Assembly: GCF_902832885.1 (NCBI RefSeq)
Contig: NZ_CADFDK010000004.1
Span: forward strand, 31,638-95,637
Origin: Burkholderia seminalis DSM 23518
GTDB lineage: Bacteria; Pseudomonadota; Gammaproteobacteria; Burkholderiales; Burkholderiaceae
DNA: 64,000 nt
Direction of reading: 5' to 3'
Shown in pieces: positions 26,275 through 35,059 of the stretch (its first letter is position 1; every line of letters begins with the position of its first letter). The position numbers and the translations under genes are program-made. Below the pieces are notes generated by a model. It made no database searches, was not told the origin of the DNA, and saw nothing but the letters and a program-made list of their open reading frames with translations.

Positions 26275-28200
26275 ATGTCAATGAAACAAATCCGCGCGGC
26301 GTTGCTGGGAATGTGCATGGCGCTGCTGGCGCCGGCGGGCCACGCGCAGGCGCAATACTCGACCGACTGGCTTGCGAACACGTACGGCACGCTGGCCGCC
26401 CACGTCGGCAACGGCGCGCGCTCGATGTGGGTCGCGCCCGAAGGCGTGATCTACACGGCGTCGCGCTGGGACGAGAACGCGGGCGGCGTCGCGATCTACC
26501 AGAACGGCCAGCCGCTCGGCACGATCGGCATCCACGACGAATTCCAGGGCGGAGCGATCACCGGCAATGCCACGTCGCTGTTCGTCGCGCTCGGCTACAA
26601 CCGCACGTTCGGCAGCGGCTCGGTGGGGCGCTACAACCGAAGCTCGAACCAGCGCGACCTGCGCATCCCGGTCAGCACGTGGACGGGCATCCAGTACGCG
26701 GACGTGATCACGGGCCTCGCGACGGGCGGCAACCTGCTGTACGTGAGCGACTTCTACGGCAACCGCGTGCGCGTCTATACGACCGACGGCGTGTGGCAGC
26801 GCGACATCGGCGTATCGGGGCCGGGCGCGCTGGCGCTCGATGCGGCCGGCAATCTGTGGGTCGCGCGCAAGAGCGCGGGCGTCGTCGCGCAGTTCAGCGC
26901 GGCCGGGGCGGCGATGAACACGCTTCAGATGGCGGCCAGCGCGCGGCCGGCGTCGTTGTACTTCGATGCGTCGATGGGCCAGTTGATGGTGGGCGACGAA
27001 GGGCCTGACATGAACATCAAGGTGTACGGCGGGCTGCCCGGGATGCCGGTGCAGGTCGGCACGTTCGGCGTGCAGGGCGGTTATCTCGACACGACGACGG
27101 GCATCAAGGGGCAGGTCGGCGACAAGCGCTTCACGCGCGTCGCGGCGCTCGGCAAGGATGCGGCCGGCAACCTGTACGTGCTGAACAACGCGTGGGGCGG
27201 CGGCTGGGATCTCGGCCGCAACGGCAGCACCGATCTGCATTCGTACAGCCCGGTCGGCACGCTGCAATGGAAGCTGCAGGCGTTGAACTTCGAGGGAATC
27301 GCCGCGCCCGATCCGGTGACGGACGGCACGTTGTTCTTCAGCGGCAACAACGTGTACACGGGCACCGCGGGCGGCACGTTCGTCGCGAACACGGTCGACC
27401 CGTTCACCTACCCGAAGGACCCGCGCCTCGACATGAACGACTATCAGCGCGGCCAGCACTTCGGCCAGCTCGTGAACGTCGGCGGCAACCGGATCCTCGT
27501 CGCGTCGGGCCAGAACCCGGGCAACTTCAACTTCTATTACTTCAACACCGCGAGCGGCTACATCGCGATCCCGGCCGGTTCGCTGCCGGGCAAGCCGTTC
27601 AACACGACGCTGCAGGTGACGGCCGGTTTCGACATCGACGGCAACGGCGACGTGTGGGCCGGGCTGAACGGATCGAACGTGATCGCGCGCTACCCGATGA
27701 CGGGCTTCGACGCGACCGGCAAGCCGTCGTGGGGCAAGCCGACGACGACGCCCGTGCCGACCGGCGTCGCGCCGGTCACGCGCATCATCTACCAGGCCGA
27801 CAGCGACACGATGATCCTCGCGCAGGGCCTCGCGGGCAATTGGGACTGGACCGCGATGAACGGGCACATCGAGGTCTATCACGGCTGGAAGAGCGGCAAC
27901 ACGAGCGCGCCGAATCCGGTGATCAACCTGACGAGCGCGAACCCGAAATCGATCGCGGCGGCCGGCCACTACCTGTTCGTCGGCTACGTGCACACGGTGC
28001 CGAACATCGACGTGTTCGACCTGAACACCGGCGCGCTCGTCACGACGCTGATGAATTCGAACACGTCGGCGATGGACGTCGGCAACGACGTCGATTCGAT
28101 GTACGGCGTGCGTGCCTACCTGCGCTCGACCGGCGAGTACGTGATCACGAAGGACAACTACAACGGGTCGAACATCGTCGTTTATCGCTGGCGCCCGTGA
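26275..28200 (+). CDS. Secreted NHL-type beta-propeller protein
   Basis: 641 aa from ATG 26275; GGGAG eight bases upstream favours this over an ATG six bases later. The signal peptide (IRAALLGMCMALLAPAGHAQA) is followed by repeated blades with G-x-L-x-V-A/S-D motifs: LLYVSDFYGNRVRVYTTDG, LDAAGNLWVARKSAG, KDAAGNLYVLNNAWGG and DIDGNGDVWAGLNGSN. Blade spacing of 40-60 residues and N-L-W/Y-V strands match NHL propellers. No catalytic motif is evident. It may bind a carbohydrate or protein outside the inner membrane. It converges on the TonB receptor gene with 22 bases between. Confidence 0.72.
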   Translation: MSMKQIRAALLGMCMALLAPAGHAQAQYSTDWLANTYGTLAAHVGNGARSMWVAPEGVIYTASRWDENAGGVAIYQNGQPLGTIGIHDEFQGGAITGNATSLFVALGYNRTFGSGSVGRYNRSSNQRDLRIPVSTWTGIQYADVITGLATGGNLLYVSDFYGNRVRVYTTDGVWQRDIGVSGPGALALDAAGNLWVARKSAGVVAQFSAAGAAMNTLQMAASARPASLYFDASMGQLMVGDEGPDMNIKVYGGLPGMPVQVGTFGVQGGYLDTTTGIKGQVGDKRFTRVAALGKDAAGNLYVLNNAWGGGWDLGRNGSTDLHSYSPVGTLQWKLQALNFEGIAAPDPVTDGTLFFSGNNVYTGTAGGTFVANTVDPFTYPKDPRLDMNDYQRGQHFGQLVNVGGNRILVASGQNPGNFNFYYFNTASGYIAIPAGSLPGKPFNTTLQVTAGFDIDGNGDVWAGLNGSNVIARYPMTGFDATGKPSWGKPTTTPVPTGVAPVTRIIYQADSDTMILAQGLAGNWDWTAMNGHIEVYHGWKSGNTSAPNPVINLTSANPKSIAAAGHYLFVGYVHTVPNIDVFDLNTGALVTTLMNSNTSAMDVGNDVDSMYGVRAYLRSTGEYVITKDNYNGSNIVVYRWRP

Positions 28201-28222
28201 CCGCGCCGGCCATCCCGTTGCG

Positions 28223-30391
28223 TCAGAACGATACCGTCGTCGTCAACGTGACGAGCCGCGGTTCGCCGACCGCGACGATCAGGTTGTTGTTGCTCGACGG
28301 GTAGTAGGTCTTGTCGAGCAGGTTCTTCACGTTGAGCTGGAAGCGCGTCGGGAATTTGCCGATCGTCGTTTCGTAGGCGGCGAACGCATCGACGGTCACG
28401 TAGCCGGGCAGCGTGAAGCTGTTCGCCGTATCGCCGGGGCGTGCGCCGACGAGGCGCGCGCCGCCGCCGAAGCGCCAGCGGCCCGGCAGGTTCGCGATGG
28501 CCGTGTCGTACACCGCGAACAGGCTGCCCGTGTGGCGTGCGACGTTGACGAGCGGTGTGTTGCTGTCGCGATCGTTCGCGTTCGTATACGCATAGCTGCC
28601 GATCACGCTCAGGTGACGCGTGATCTGCCCGGCGACGTCGAGCTCGATCCCGCGCGAGCGCGCGGTACCGATCGTCGACGTGAGGTCGCCGACCGTGACC
28701 GCGACGTTGCGCTTGTCGATCTGGTAGACCGCGAGCGTGCCGGTGATCGCGGGCTTCAGGCTGAACTTCAGCCCGGCCTCGAGCACGCGGCCGTATTCCG
28801 GCGCGAGCGGTGCCGCGACGTTCGATGCGACGTTCGGCTTGAACGAACGGCTCACGTTCGCATACGCGGTCAGCTCGGGCGTGAGCGCATAGGCGAGCCC
28901 GAACTGCGGCAGCCAGACGCTGCCGCGCGACCGGTCGGCGAACACGAACGGGCGCCCCATGCCCGATTCCTGCTGCCAGTTTTCCCAGCGCAGCCCGCCC
29001 ACTGCCGTGAGGCGGTCGGTGATCTTCACGGTATCCTGAACGATCGTCGAATACGCATGCACGACCGAGCGCGAATCGCTTTGCTTCGCGTTGGGCGTGC
29101 CGCCCGGTGCGAGCAGGCCGTACACGGGATCGTAGAGATTGAAACCGGTCGTCGCCTTGCCGCGGATCGTGTCGCCGCGGAAGCTGCGCTGCCGCTCGTA
29201 TTCGCCGCCGATGTAGAGCGCGTGGTTCATCCCCGCCAGCGTCACGTTGCCGAGCAGGCCGAGCGTCGCGATCTGGTCGGAATCGTTGCGCCCCAGGTTC
29301 GCGTCGGACGAGCGCGTCAGCGCGCCGGTCCTGCTGTTGAACGCGGTGGCGCGCGTAATGTACTGATCGTAGCGGTCGCGGCCCCAGCCGTAGGTCGCGC
29401 GTACACGCCATGCGTCGGAGAAGCGGTGCTCGATGCGCGTACGCAGCGTTTCCTGGATGCCGCTGCTTTGCGACCACGCTTCCTCGTAGCGGCGATAACG
29501 CAGCGTATCGTCGAGCTGGCCGTTCACGAGCACGGTGCCGCGATCGAACGGCGTCGTGTAGTCGACGTACTGGTAGCTGACGTCGATCGACGTGTTCGCG
29601 TCGTGCCACGACAGCGCGGGCGCGATCAGCGCATTGCGTTCGCGGCCGAAGCTGCGCCAGTAGCGGCTCGTGTCGTATTCGCCGGTCAGCCGGAACGCGA
29701 GCGTGCCGCCCGCGACCTGGCCCGGCTTGCCGAGCGGGCCCGTGAGGTCGAACTGCGCGCTGCTGCCGCCATGGCTCGTGCGCGACGCGGAGATCGAGCC
29801 GCCGAACGTGTCTTCCGGCTTGCGCGTGACGAGGTTGATCACGCCGCCCGGATCCTGCATCCCGTACAGCAGCGACGCGGGCCCTTTCAGCACTTCGACG
29901 CGATCGATCGTCGCGAGATAGCTGTGCAGCACCGGCGTGCGCACGCCGTCGACGAGCACCGAGCCGTCGTTGTTCGATCCGAAGCCGCGCTTGATGAACG
30001 CGTCGCGCGTGCCGCCGAGCGTGTTCGTCTGCGTGACGCCGCTGATGTTGCCGAGCACGTCGTCGAGCGAGCGCGCCTGCTGGTCCTGCATCACGCTGCT
30101 GCTGACCACCGCGACCGATTGCGGAATCTCCTTCAGCGAACGGTCGTCGCCGCCCGCGATGCGCGTGGTGCGCGGCTGATAGCCGACCGTCGGATCGGCC
30201 GTTGCCGACGCGCTGACGCTGATCGCCGGGAGTTCATGTTCGGTTGGCGTCGCGGGAGTCGATGCGGGCGTGACGGGTTCGGCGTTGGCCGCATGCGCGC
30301 CGCTCGCGACGCAAAGGGTGAGCAGGGCAGGCAGGCGGGTGCGCCACGGACGCTGGGTCCGGGCACGGCGAGGCGTTCGACGGGATGGCAT
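28223..30391 (-). CDS. TonB-dependent siderophore receptor
   Basis: 722 aa from ATG 30391; the TTG 24 bases upstream is less likely. An Arg-rich leader precedes a signal peptide (TLCVASGAHAANA). ELPAISVSASA is the TonB-box-like region. The plug domain shows IPQSVAVVSSSVMQDQ, RGFGSNNDGSVLVDGVRTP, DRVEVLKGPASLLYGMQDPGG and VNLVTRKP, the FhuA/FpvA-type siderophore receptor signature. The beta barrel ends NLLDKTYYPSSNNN and LTTTVSF with terminal Phe. It imports a ferric siderophore across the outer membrane with TonB energy. A Fur-type promoter lies upstream. No siderophore synthesis, ABC transporter or FecIR genes are adjacent. Confidence 0.9.
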   Translation of the reverse strand: MPSRRTPRRARTQRPWRTRLPALLTLCVASGAHAANAEPVTPASTPATPTEHELPAISVSASATADPTVGYQPRTTRIAGGDDRSLKEIPQSVAVVSSSVMQDQQARSLDDVLGNISGVTQTNTLGGTRDAFIKRGFGSNNDGSVLVDGVRTPVLHSYLATIDRVEVLKGPASLLYGMQDPGGVINLVTRKPEDTFGGSISASRTSHGGSSAQFDLTGPLGKPGQVAGGTLAFRLTGEYDTSRYWRSFGRERNALIAPALSWHDANTSIDVSYQYVDYTTPFDRGTVLVNGQLDDTLRYRRYEEAWSQSSGIQETLRTRIEHRFSDAWRVRATYGWGRDRYDQYITRATAFNSRTGALTRSSDANLGRNDSDQIATLGLLGNVTLAGMNHALYIGGEYERQRSFRGDTIRGKATTGFNLYDPVYGLLAPGGTPNAKQSDSRSVVHAYSTIVQDTVKITDRLTAVGGLRWENWQQESGMGRPFVFADRSRGSVWLPQFGLAYALTPELTAYANVSRSFKPNVASNVAAPLAPEYGRVLEAGLKFSLKPAITGTLAVYQIDKRNVAVTVGDLTSTIGTARSRGIELDVAGQITRHLSVIGSYAYTNANDRDSNTPLVNVARHTGSLFAVYDTAIANLPGRWRFGGGARLVGARPGDTANSFTLPGYVTVDAFAAYETTIGKFPTRFQLNVKNLLDKTYYPSSNNNLIVAVGEPRLVTLTTTVSF

Positions 30392-30460
30392 GAATCGAGG
30401 CAGGAGGAATACCAAGGATCGTGTTGCGGGCCGCGGCGTTTGGTTGCGGCCAGGTTGCGC

Positions 30461-30489
30461 ATGATATATTTAATGAGAATCATTTGCAA
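30461..30489 (-). promoter_or_regulatory. Fur-regulated promoter of the TonB receptor gene
   Basis: On the minus strand a -35 TTGCAA (30484-30489) and a -10 TATCAT (30461-30466) are separated by 17 bases. The spacer contains TTTAATGAGAATCATTTGC (plus-strand 30469-30487), which matches the 19-base Fur consensus GATAATGATAATCATTATC at 14 of 19 positions by my count. Fe-Fur bound there would block the promoter, as expected for an iron-uptake receptor. Confidence 0.7.
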
Positions 30490-30606
30490 TTGTAATGGGA
30501 TGGCCGGCAACGCACGGGACCCAGTTGCCGGGCCATCGACCGTCTGCTACCGTAGCGGCCAAAATCAGACGCAGTAAAAATCAACGAGAGAGCCGGGGGC
30601 CGCACC

Positions 30607-30711
30607 ATGTCATCTTCCAGTCACGTCGCGTTCCGCGCGGCGCCGTGCACCGCGCACGACCCTGCGCGTGATGAAGTGATCGCAGCCGTGTTCCGCCATT
30701 CGAACGATTAA
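30607..30711 (+). CDS. Possible 34-aa small protein
   Basis: ATG 30607 to TAA 30709-30711 encodes a 34-residue peptide beginning MSSSSHVAFRAAPC and ending IAAVFRHSND. A G-rich stretch (gccgggggccg) precedes the start. The codons are GC3-rich like real genes here, but the length makes this weak support. No family is recognised. Apart from this and the Fur promoter, 30392-30789 contains nothing I can name. Confidence 0.22.
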   Translation: MSSSSHVAFRAAPCTAHDPARDEVIAAVFRHSND

Positions 30712-30789
30712 AGCAACGAAAGCGAATGCAACCGGCGCAAGCGCCGGGCTTCGACGACTTCAACCACCACGCTGGACGGGAGACCACCG

Positions 30790-31236
30790 ATGAAGAAGAT
30801 TTCCGCGCCGTTCGCGGCAGCCGCGCTTGCGGCCTGCGCGCTGCTGGCGGGCGTTCACGAGGTCGCTTGCGCGGCTTCGGCCGCCGAACCCGCGATCGAT
30901 GCGCATTACGGCGCCGTGATCGAGGCCTATACGCAGGACATGGCCGCCGCGAAGACGAAATACGACGGCCGGCGCCTCGTGTTCGTCGGCGCCGTGATCC
31001 GGATGGGCAGCGACCCGGCCGGCACGTACTTCGGCGCGCTGACGGCCGACGGCGAGCAGTTCGATACGCATTTCGACGTGGCCGACCAGGCCGCGCTGAA
31101 GCCGAAATTCCCCGGCGGGGAGATCAAGCCGTTCGTCACGTCGGCGGCGTTCCGGTTCAGCTGCGTGAACGAAGGCTATATCGATGCGCCCGTATTGCCG
31201 GGGTTGAAGCTCTCGCACTGCCGGCTCGCCGATTGA
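30790..31236 (+). CDS. Small exported protein, possibly OB-fold
   Basis: 148 aa. Signal peptide (ISAPFAAAALAACALLAG) with a run of Ala. The mature part has IEAYTQDMAAAKTKYDGRRLVFVGAVIRMG and ends VTSAAFRFSCVNEGYIDAP...KLSHCRLAD. A single small beta-rich domain with a conserved Y-x-G-K/R-x-L-x-V-x-G-x-V pattern resembles tRNA_anti-like OB-fold periplasmic proteins. The two late Cys could form a disulfide. Function unknown. Confidence 0.6.
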   Translation: MKKISAPFAAAALAACALLAGVHEVACAASAAEPAIDAHYGAVIEAYTQDMAAAKTKYDGRRLVFVGAVIRMGSDPAGTYFGALTADGEQFDTHFDVADQAALKPKFPGGEIKPFVTSAAFRFSCVNEGYIDAPVLPGLKLSHCRLAD

Positions 31237-31262
31237 CGAGGCGCCGGTGCGGCGTCCGGCGT

Positions 31263-32357
31263 TCAGAACTTCTGCTGGATGCCGGCCATCACGCCGAGCT
31301 GGTTCATTCCGGTACCGACCGTCCCGCCGGCGGCGACCGCGTTCGCGGCCAGCGCGCTGTTGAACATGTAGCCCGCCGACGTATAGACGGTCGTCCGCTT
31401 CGACAGGAAATAGTTCGCGCGGCCGACGAGCAGCGTCGCATTCGTGCCGCCTTCGCTGTTTTCGCGGCGTTGCAGGTAGCGTACGCCCTGGAGATCGAGC
31501 GCGAGGTAGGGCGTCGCGTAATACGTCCCGCCGGCGAACACGATATCGGCCTGCAGGTGCTCGGCCGCCGCGAGGTTGCGGCGGATCCACCCGGCGCCCA
31601 GTTTCGCGGGGCCGATCTTCACGTAGCCGGCGACGATGTCGCGCGTGTCGGTGTACGCCGGATTGCTCAGCGGCGCGAGTGCGCCGCCGCCGCCGCGCAT
31701 CACGTCGTGCGATGCGGCGAGCCCGAAATGGCTCGCGTCGTACGCGAGCATCGCCGTGTATTGGCGGCAGGCGACGATGTCGCCGGGCACCTGCCCGGCG
31801 CAGCCTGTCGCCGACGGCCCTGCCGGCCCGGCCGCGTCGCGGCCGAAGCTGTAGGTGGCGCCGAGCGTCACGCCGTGGAACGTGCCCTTGTAGCCGATCG
31901 CATTGTCGCTGCGCGCGTTCGGCAGATAGGAGTCGAAATCCGCCATGGAGTGAATCGACGGGCCGATCACGTCGGCATTGGTCAGCACGATCATCGACAT
32001 GTTCATCTGGCGGCCAAGCGTCAGCGCGCCGAACGGACCGCTCACGCCGACGTTCGCCTGTCGCCCGAACAGGCGCCCGCCGTAATTCAGCGCGCCGTTG
32101 CCGGGCTGGAAACCGTTCTCGAGCACGAAGAAGGCCTGGTAGCCGCCGCCGAGATCCTCGGTGCCTCTCAGCCCCCACCGTGACGGCACCTCGCCGGTCA
32201 GCGTCGGCATGCCCGTGAACGATCCGCCGTGCGCGGCGTTGTTGTAGTAGGACACACCGGTATCGATGATCCCGTACAGCGTGACGCTGCTTTGCGCGCA
32301 GGCCGGCCCGGCCAGCGCCATCACCGTCGCGAGTGCGACGCCCAGTTTCGTTTTCAT
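31263..32357 (-). CDS. OmpC-type porin of the aromatic catabolic cluster (third of three)
   Basis: 364 aa from ATG 32357. Signal peptide MKTKLGVALATVMALAGPACA, mature QSSVTLYGIIDTGVSYYNN. SRWGLRGTEDLGGGYQAFFVLENG and FGRQANVGVSGPFGALTLGRQMN are conserved. It ends LGVMAGIQQKF. It is last in a same-strand series vanA-vanB-Rieske-AAHS-porin. Its likely job is outer-membrane entry of the aromatic acid used by the cluster (inferred from position). Confidence 0.87.
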   Translation of the reverse strand: MKTKLGVALATVMALAGPACAQSSVTLYGIIDTGVSYYNNAAHGGSFTGMPTLTGEVPSRWGLRGTEDLGGGYQAFFVLENGFQPGNGALNYGGRLFGRQANVGVSGPFGALTLGRQMNMSMIVLTNADVIGPSIHSMADFDSYLPNARSDNAIGYKGTFHGVTLGATYSFGRDAAGPAGPSATGCAGQVPGDIVACRQYTAMLAYDASHFGLAASHDVMRGGGGALAPLSNPAYTDTRDIVAGYVKIGPAKLGAGWIRRNLAAAEHLQADIVFAGGTYYATPYLALDLQGVRYLQRRENSEGGTNATLLVGRANYFLSKRTTVYTSAGYMFNSALAANAVAAGGTVGTGMNQLGVMAGIQQKF

Positions 32358-32460
32358 GGCTGTCTCCAAACAGTATGTAGATATGCTTATCGATTTTTTT
32401 GAGTGCCCCGGGCGTGTCCGGGAGGCCGACGGGTATCGGCAGGACTGCGGGCGTTCCGTG

Positions 32461-33798
32461 TTACGACAGCGCCGGGTCGCGTTGCCGGCGTGGTGCCGCG
32501 GCGCGCGTGCCCGCCACGGCGACGGCGATCGCCGCGCCGGCCATCGGTACGAGGAACGCGAGGTAGAGATGGGAGACGGACCAGCCGTCGTCCAGCAGCG
32601 CACCGACGGTCATCGGCGACAGGATCGCGCCGAGGCGGCCGATGCCGACCGCGAGGCCGATGCCGGTCGTGCGGATTTCCGCGGGGTACGGCGTCGGCGA
32701 CAGCGCATACATGCCGGCCACGCACGCATTGATCACGGCGCCGAGGAACACCGCGACGATCATCCCGATGCCGAGCGAGCCGGTGTTCGCGCCGAACACG
32801 ACCATCAGCGCGCCGCCGAGCAGCAGGGTCGCGGCGAGCAGGTTGCGCAGGCCGAACCTTGTCGACAGCAGGCTGAAGAGCGACGCGCCCGCAATGCCGC
32901 CGAGGTTGAGCAGGACGCCGCCGGTGACGCCCTGCGATGTCGACAGCCCGGCCTGGACCAGCAGCTTCGGCGTCCAGCTCACGACGAAGTAGAAGCTGCC
33001 CATCACGAGGAAGAACGCGATCCACAACGCGATCGTGCGGCGCGCGAGCGGTGCGCGCAGCACGGCGGTCCAGCCCGACGCGGGGCTTGCCGTGTCGATG
33101 GACGAGGGCGGCAGCGCGGCGATCGGTGAGCGCTTCATTCGCGCGAGGATGCGGTTGATTTTCCGCAGCGCGTCGTCCGGACGCCGTGCCAGCAGGAAGT
33201 CGAGCGATTCCGGCAGCATCGCGAGCACCATCGGGATCGCCAGCAAGGTCAGGATGCCGCCGAACGCGAACACGCTGCGCCATCCCCACGTCGACAGCAG
33301 GTAGCCGGCGACGACGCCGCCGGCGGTGGCGCCGATCGCATAACCGGTCGACTGCATGCCGATCGCGGCGCTGCGCCACTTGTTCGACGCATACTCGCCG
33401 CTGATGACGGTCAGGCTCGCCAGCATGCCGCCGATGCCGAGCCCCGTGTACGCGCGCGCGACGGCGAGCTGCAGCGTGCTGTGGGTGGCCGCGCAGGCGA
33501 GCATCCCGGTCGAGATCACCGTGAGGCAGAGCAGGATGATGCGGCGGCGGCCGACGCGGTCGGCCAACGGCGCGATCAGCACCGAGCCGATTCCCATGCC
33601 GGCCAGCCCGGCACTCAGCAGCAGGCCGATTTCCTTGCCGCTCAGTTTCCATTCGGCCGCCAGATGCGGTGCGGCAAACGCGATGGCCAGCACATCGAAG
33701 CCATCGAGCATGTTCAGCACGACGCAGGCCGTGACCGCCATCGTCTGGAACACGCTCATCGGGGATTCGTCGATCGTATTGCGGATACTTGCGCTCAC
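32461..33798 (-). CDS. AAHS-family MFS aromatic acid:H+ symporter
   Basis: 445 aa. Helix 1 carries VLNMLDGFDVLAIAFAAP, the DGFD motif of the aromatic acid symporter family (PcaK, BenK, VanK). Loop 2-3 has PLADRVGRRRIILLCLTVIS (motif A). ARAYTGLGIGGMLASLTVISGEYASNKWRS and MLPESLDFLLARRPDDALRKIN are further family blocks. It probably imports vanillate or a related methoxylated aromatic acid through the inner membrane. It lies between the second Rieske gene and the porin on the same strand. Confidence 0.87.
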   Translation of the reverse strand: MSASIRNTIDESPMSVFQTMAVTACVVLNMLDGFDVLAIAFAAPHLAAEWKLSGKEIGLLLSAGLAGMGIGSVLIAPLADRVGRRRIILLCLTVISTGMLACAATHSTLQLAVARAYTGLGIGGMLASLTVISGEYASNKWRSAAIGMQSTGYAIGATAGGVVAGYLLSTWGWRSVFAFGGILTLLAIPMVLAMLPESLDFLLARRPDDALRKINRILARMKRSPIAALPPSSIDTASPASGWTAVLRAPLARRTIALWIAFFLVMGSFYFVVSWTPKLLVQAGLSTSQGVTGGVLLNLGGIAGASLFSLLSTRFGLRNLLAATLLLGGALMVVFGANTGSLGIGMIVAVFLGAVINACVAGMYALSPTPYPAEIRTTGIGLAVGIGRLGAILSPMTVGALLDDGWSVSHLYLAFLVPMAGAAIAVAVAGTRAAAPRRQRDPALS

Positions 33799-33952
33799 GT
33801 CAAAGATCCTTGAAAAATAGTATGACTAATTAAATGGGATGAAATCGAAACCGGCGGCAACGAATGGGACGAAAGCGAATGCCTGGGCGGACGAGCCTTC
33901 CGGCGAACGCCCGTTGTGTCCGGCAGGCGTGATTCGCGCGCCGGCGCGACGC

Positions 33953-35011
33953 TTACGCGGGTTCCGGTTGCAGCAGCCGCTCGATCACGCGCCGCGCGCG
34001 ATTGGGGCCCGCGTCGACATGAATGTCGATCTGGCGGCTGCCCGGAAAGCGCAGCTGATTCCGGTATTGCGCTTCGATCACGGTCTTGTCTTCGTCGAAC
34101 GTCGCCGCGGACTGCTCGATGACCGTTTGCGCGACGCGCTCCACGTCGTGTTGCGGGTTGGTCGCGACGGTCCAGAAGTAGTGCGTCGTCGTTTCCGTCT
34201 CGGGCGTGATGCCGTGGAAGCCGCGCATGTGAAAGCCGCCGCGCGCCGGATCGTGCAGGTCGCCGGTGCCGGCGTCCATCGCGCCGGTCCAGATCCGGAT
34301 GTGCGACACGTGGAACTCGATTTCCTGCCAGCGATCGACGCGGCCCGTGAACGGCCAGGCGGCGGTGTAGGTCGGCGGCGGGTCGGAATCCGGCATCCGG
34401 CGAACCAGCGTCACCGTGTCGCCGTCGCTGCTGACGCGGGTTTCCGCGCCCATGTGCAGCGACGCGTTGCCGCCGATCGTTTTCAGATGGACATAGCCGA
34501 GGTGGCTTAAGTCCATCAGGTTGTCGTGAATCAGTTGATACGGCGCATCGTAATGGTAGTTGCCGCCGCCGAACCGGTATTGCGGATCCGCGTGGAACGC
34601 GTAGCGCGGCGGCGCGCCGGCCGGTTTCGCGTGCGCGTCGGCGCCGATCCAGATCCACACGATCGCATCCTGCTCCTGCACCGGATACGACGACACGCAC
34701 GCTTTCGCCGGAACCCGGTCCTGGCCGGGGATCTCGATGCATGCACCGCCGCGGTCGAACAGCAGGCCGTGATAGCCGCAGCGCAGGCCGCGTGCTTCGA
34801 GCGAGCCGCACGACAGCGGCAGCGACTTGTGGCAGCAGCGATCCTCCAGCGCGCCGACTTCCCCGGACGGCAACCGGAACAGGACGACCGGACGGCCGAG
34901 CAGCGTGCGGGCAACGGGTTGGTCCGTCAGTTCGGACGACAGCGCGGCGACCCACCATCGGTCGAGCGGGAAGGGCGTGGTAGTGACCGGTGGCCGGGCA
35001 CGTTGCTCCAT
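33953..35011 (-). CDS. Second Rieske-type aromatic O-demethylase/hydroxylase oxygenase (VanA paralogue)
   Basis: 352 aa from ATG 35011. Rieske ligands: RCCHKSLPLS (C-x-H, with an unusual second Cys inside) and LRCGYHGLLFD (C-x-x-H). The mononuclear iron site is in HDNLMDLSHLGYVH (D-x-x-H-x-x-x-x-H). ITPETETTTHYFW matches the VanA-type C-terminal half. It is clearly a paralogue of the vanA product downstream in coordinates, but diverged. No dedicated reductase lies beside it other than vanB, so both oxygenases may share that reductase. Substrate might be a different methoxy-aromatic acid. Confidence 0.83.
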   Translation of the reverse strand: MEQRARPPVTTTPFPLDRWWVAALSSELTDQPVARTLLGRPVVLFRLPSGEVGALEDRCCHKSLPLSCGSLEARGLRCGYHGLLFDRGGACIEIPGQDRVPAKACVSSYPVQEQDAIVWIWIGADAHAKPAGAPPRYAFHADPQYRFGGGNYHYDAPYQLIHDNLMDLSHLGYVHLKTIGGNASLHMGAETRVSSDGDTVTLVRRMPDSDPPPTYTAAWPFTGRVDRWQEIEFHVSHIRIWTGAMDAGTGDLHDPARGGFHMRGFHGITPETETTTHYFWTVATNPQHDVERVAQTVIEQSAATFDEDKTVIEAQYRNQLRFPGSRQIDIHVDAGPNRARRVIERLLQPEPA

Positions 35012-35059
35012 GGATCGTCTCCAGTATTGTGGTTGGCCGCCGCGGATCGGGCGGTCCGT

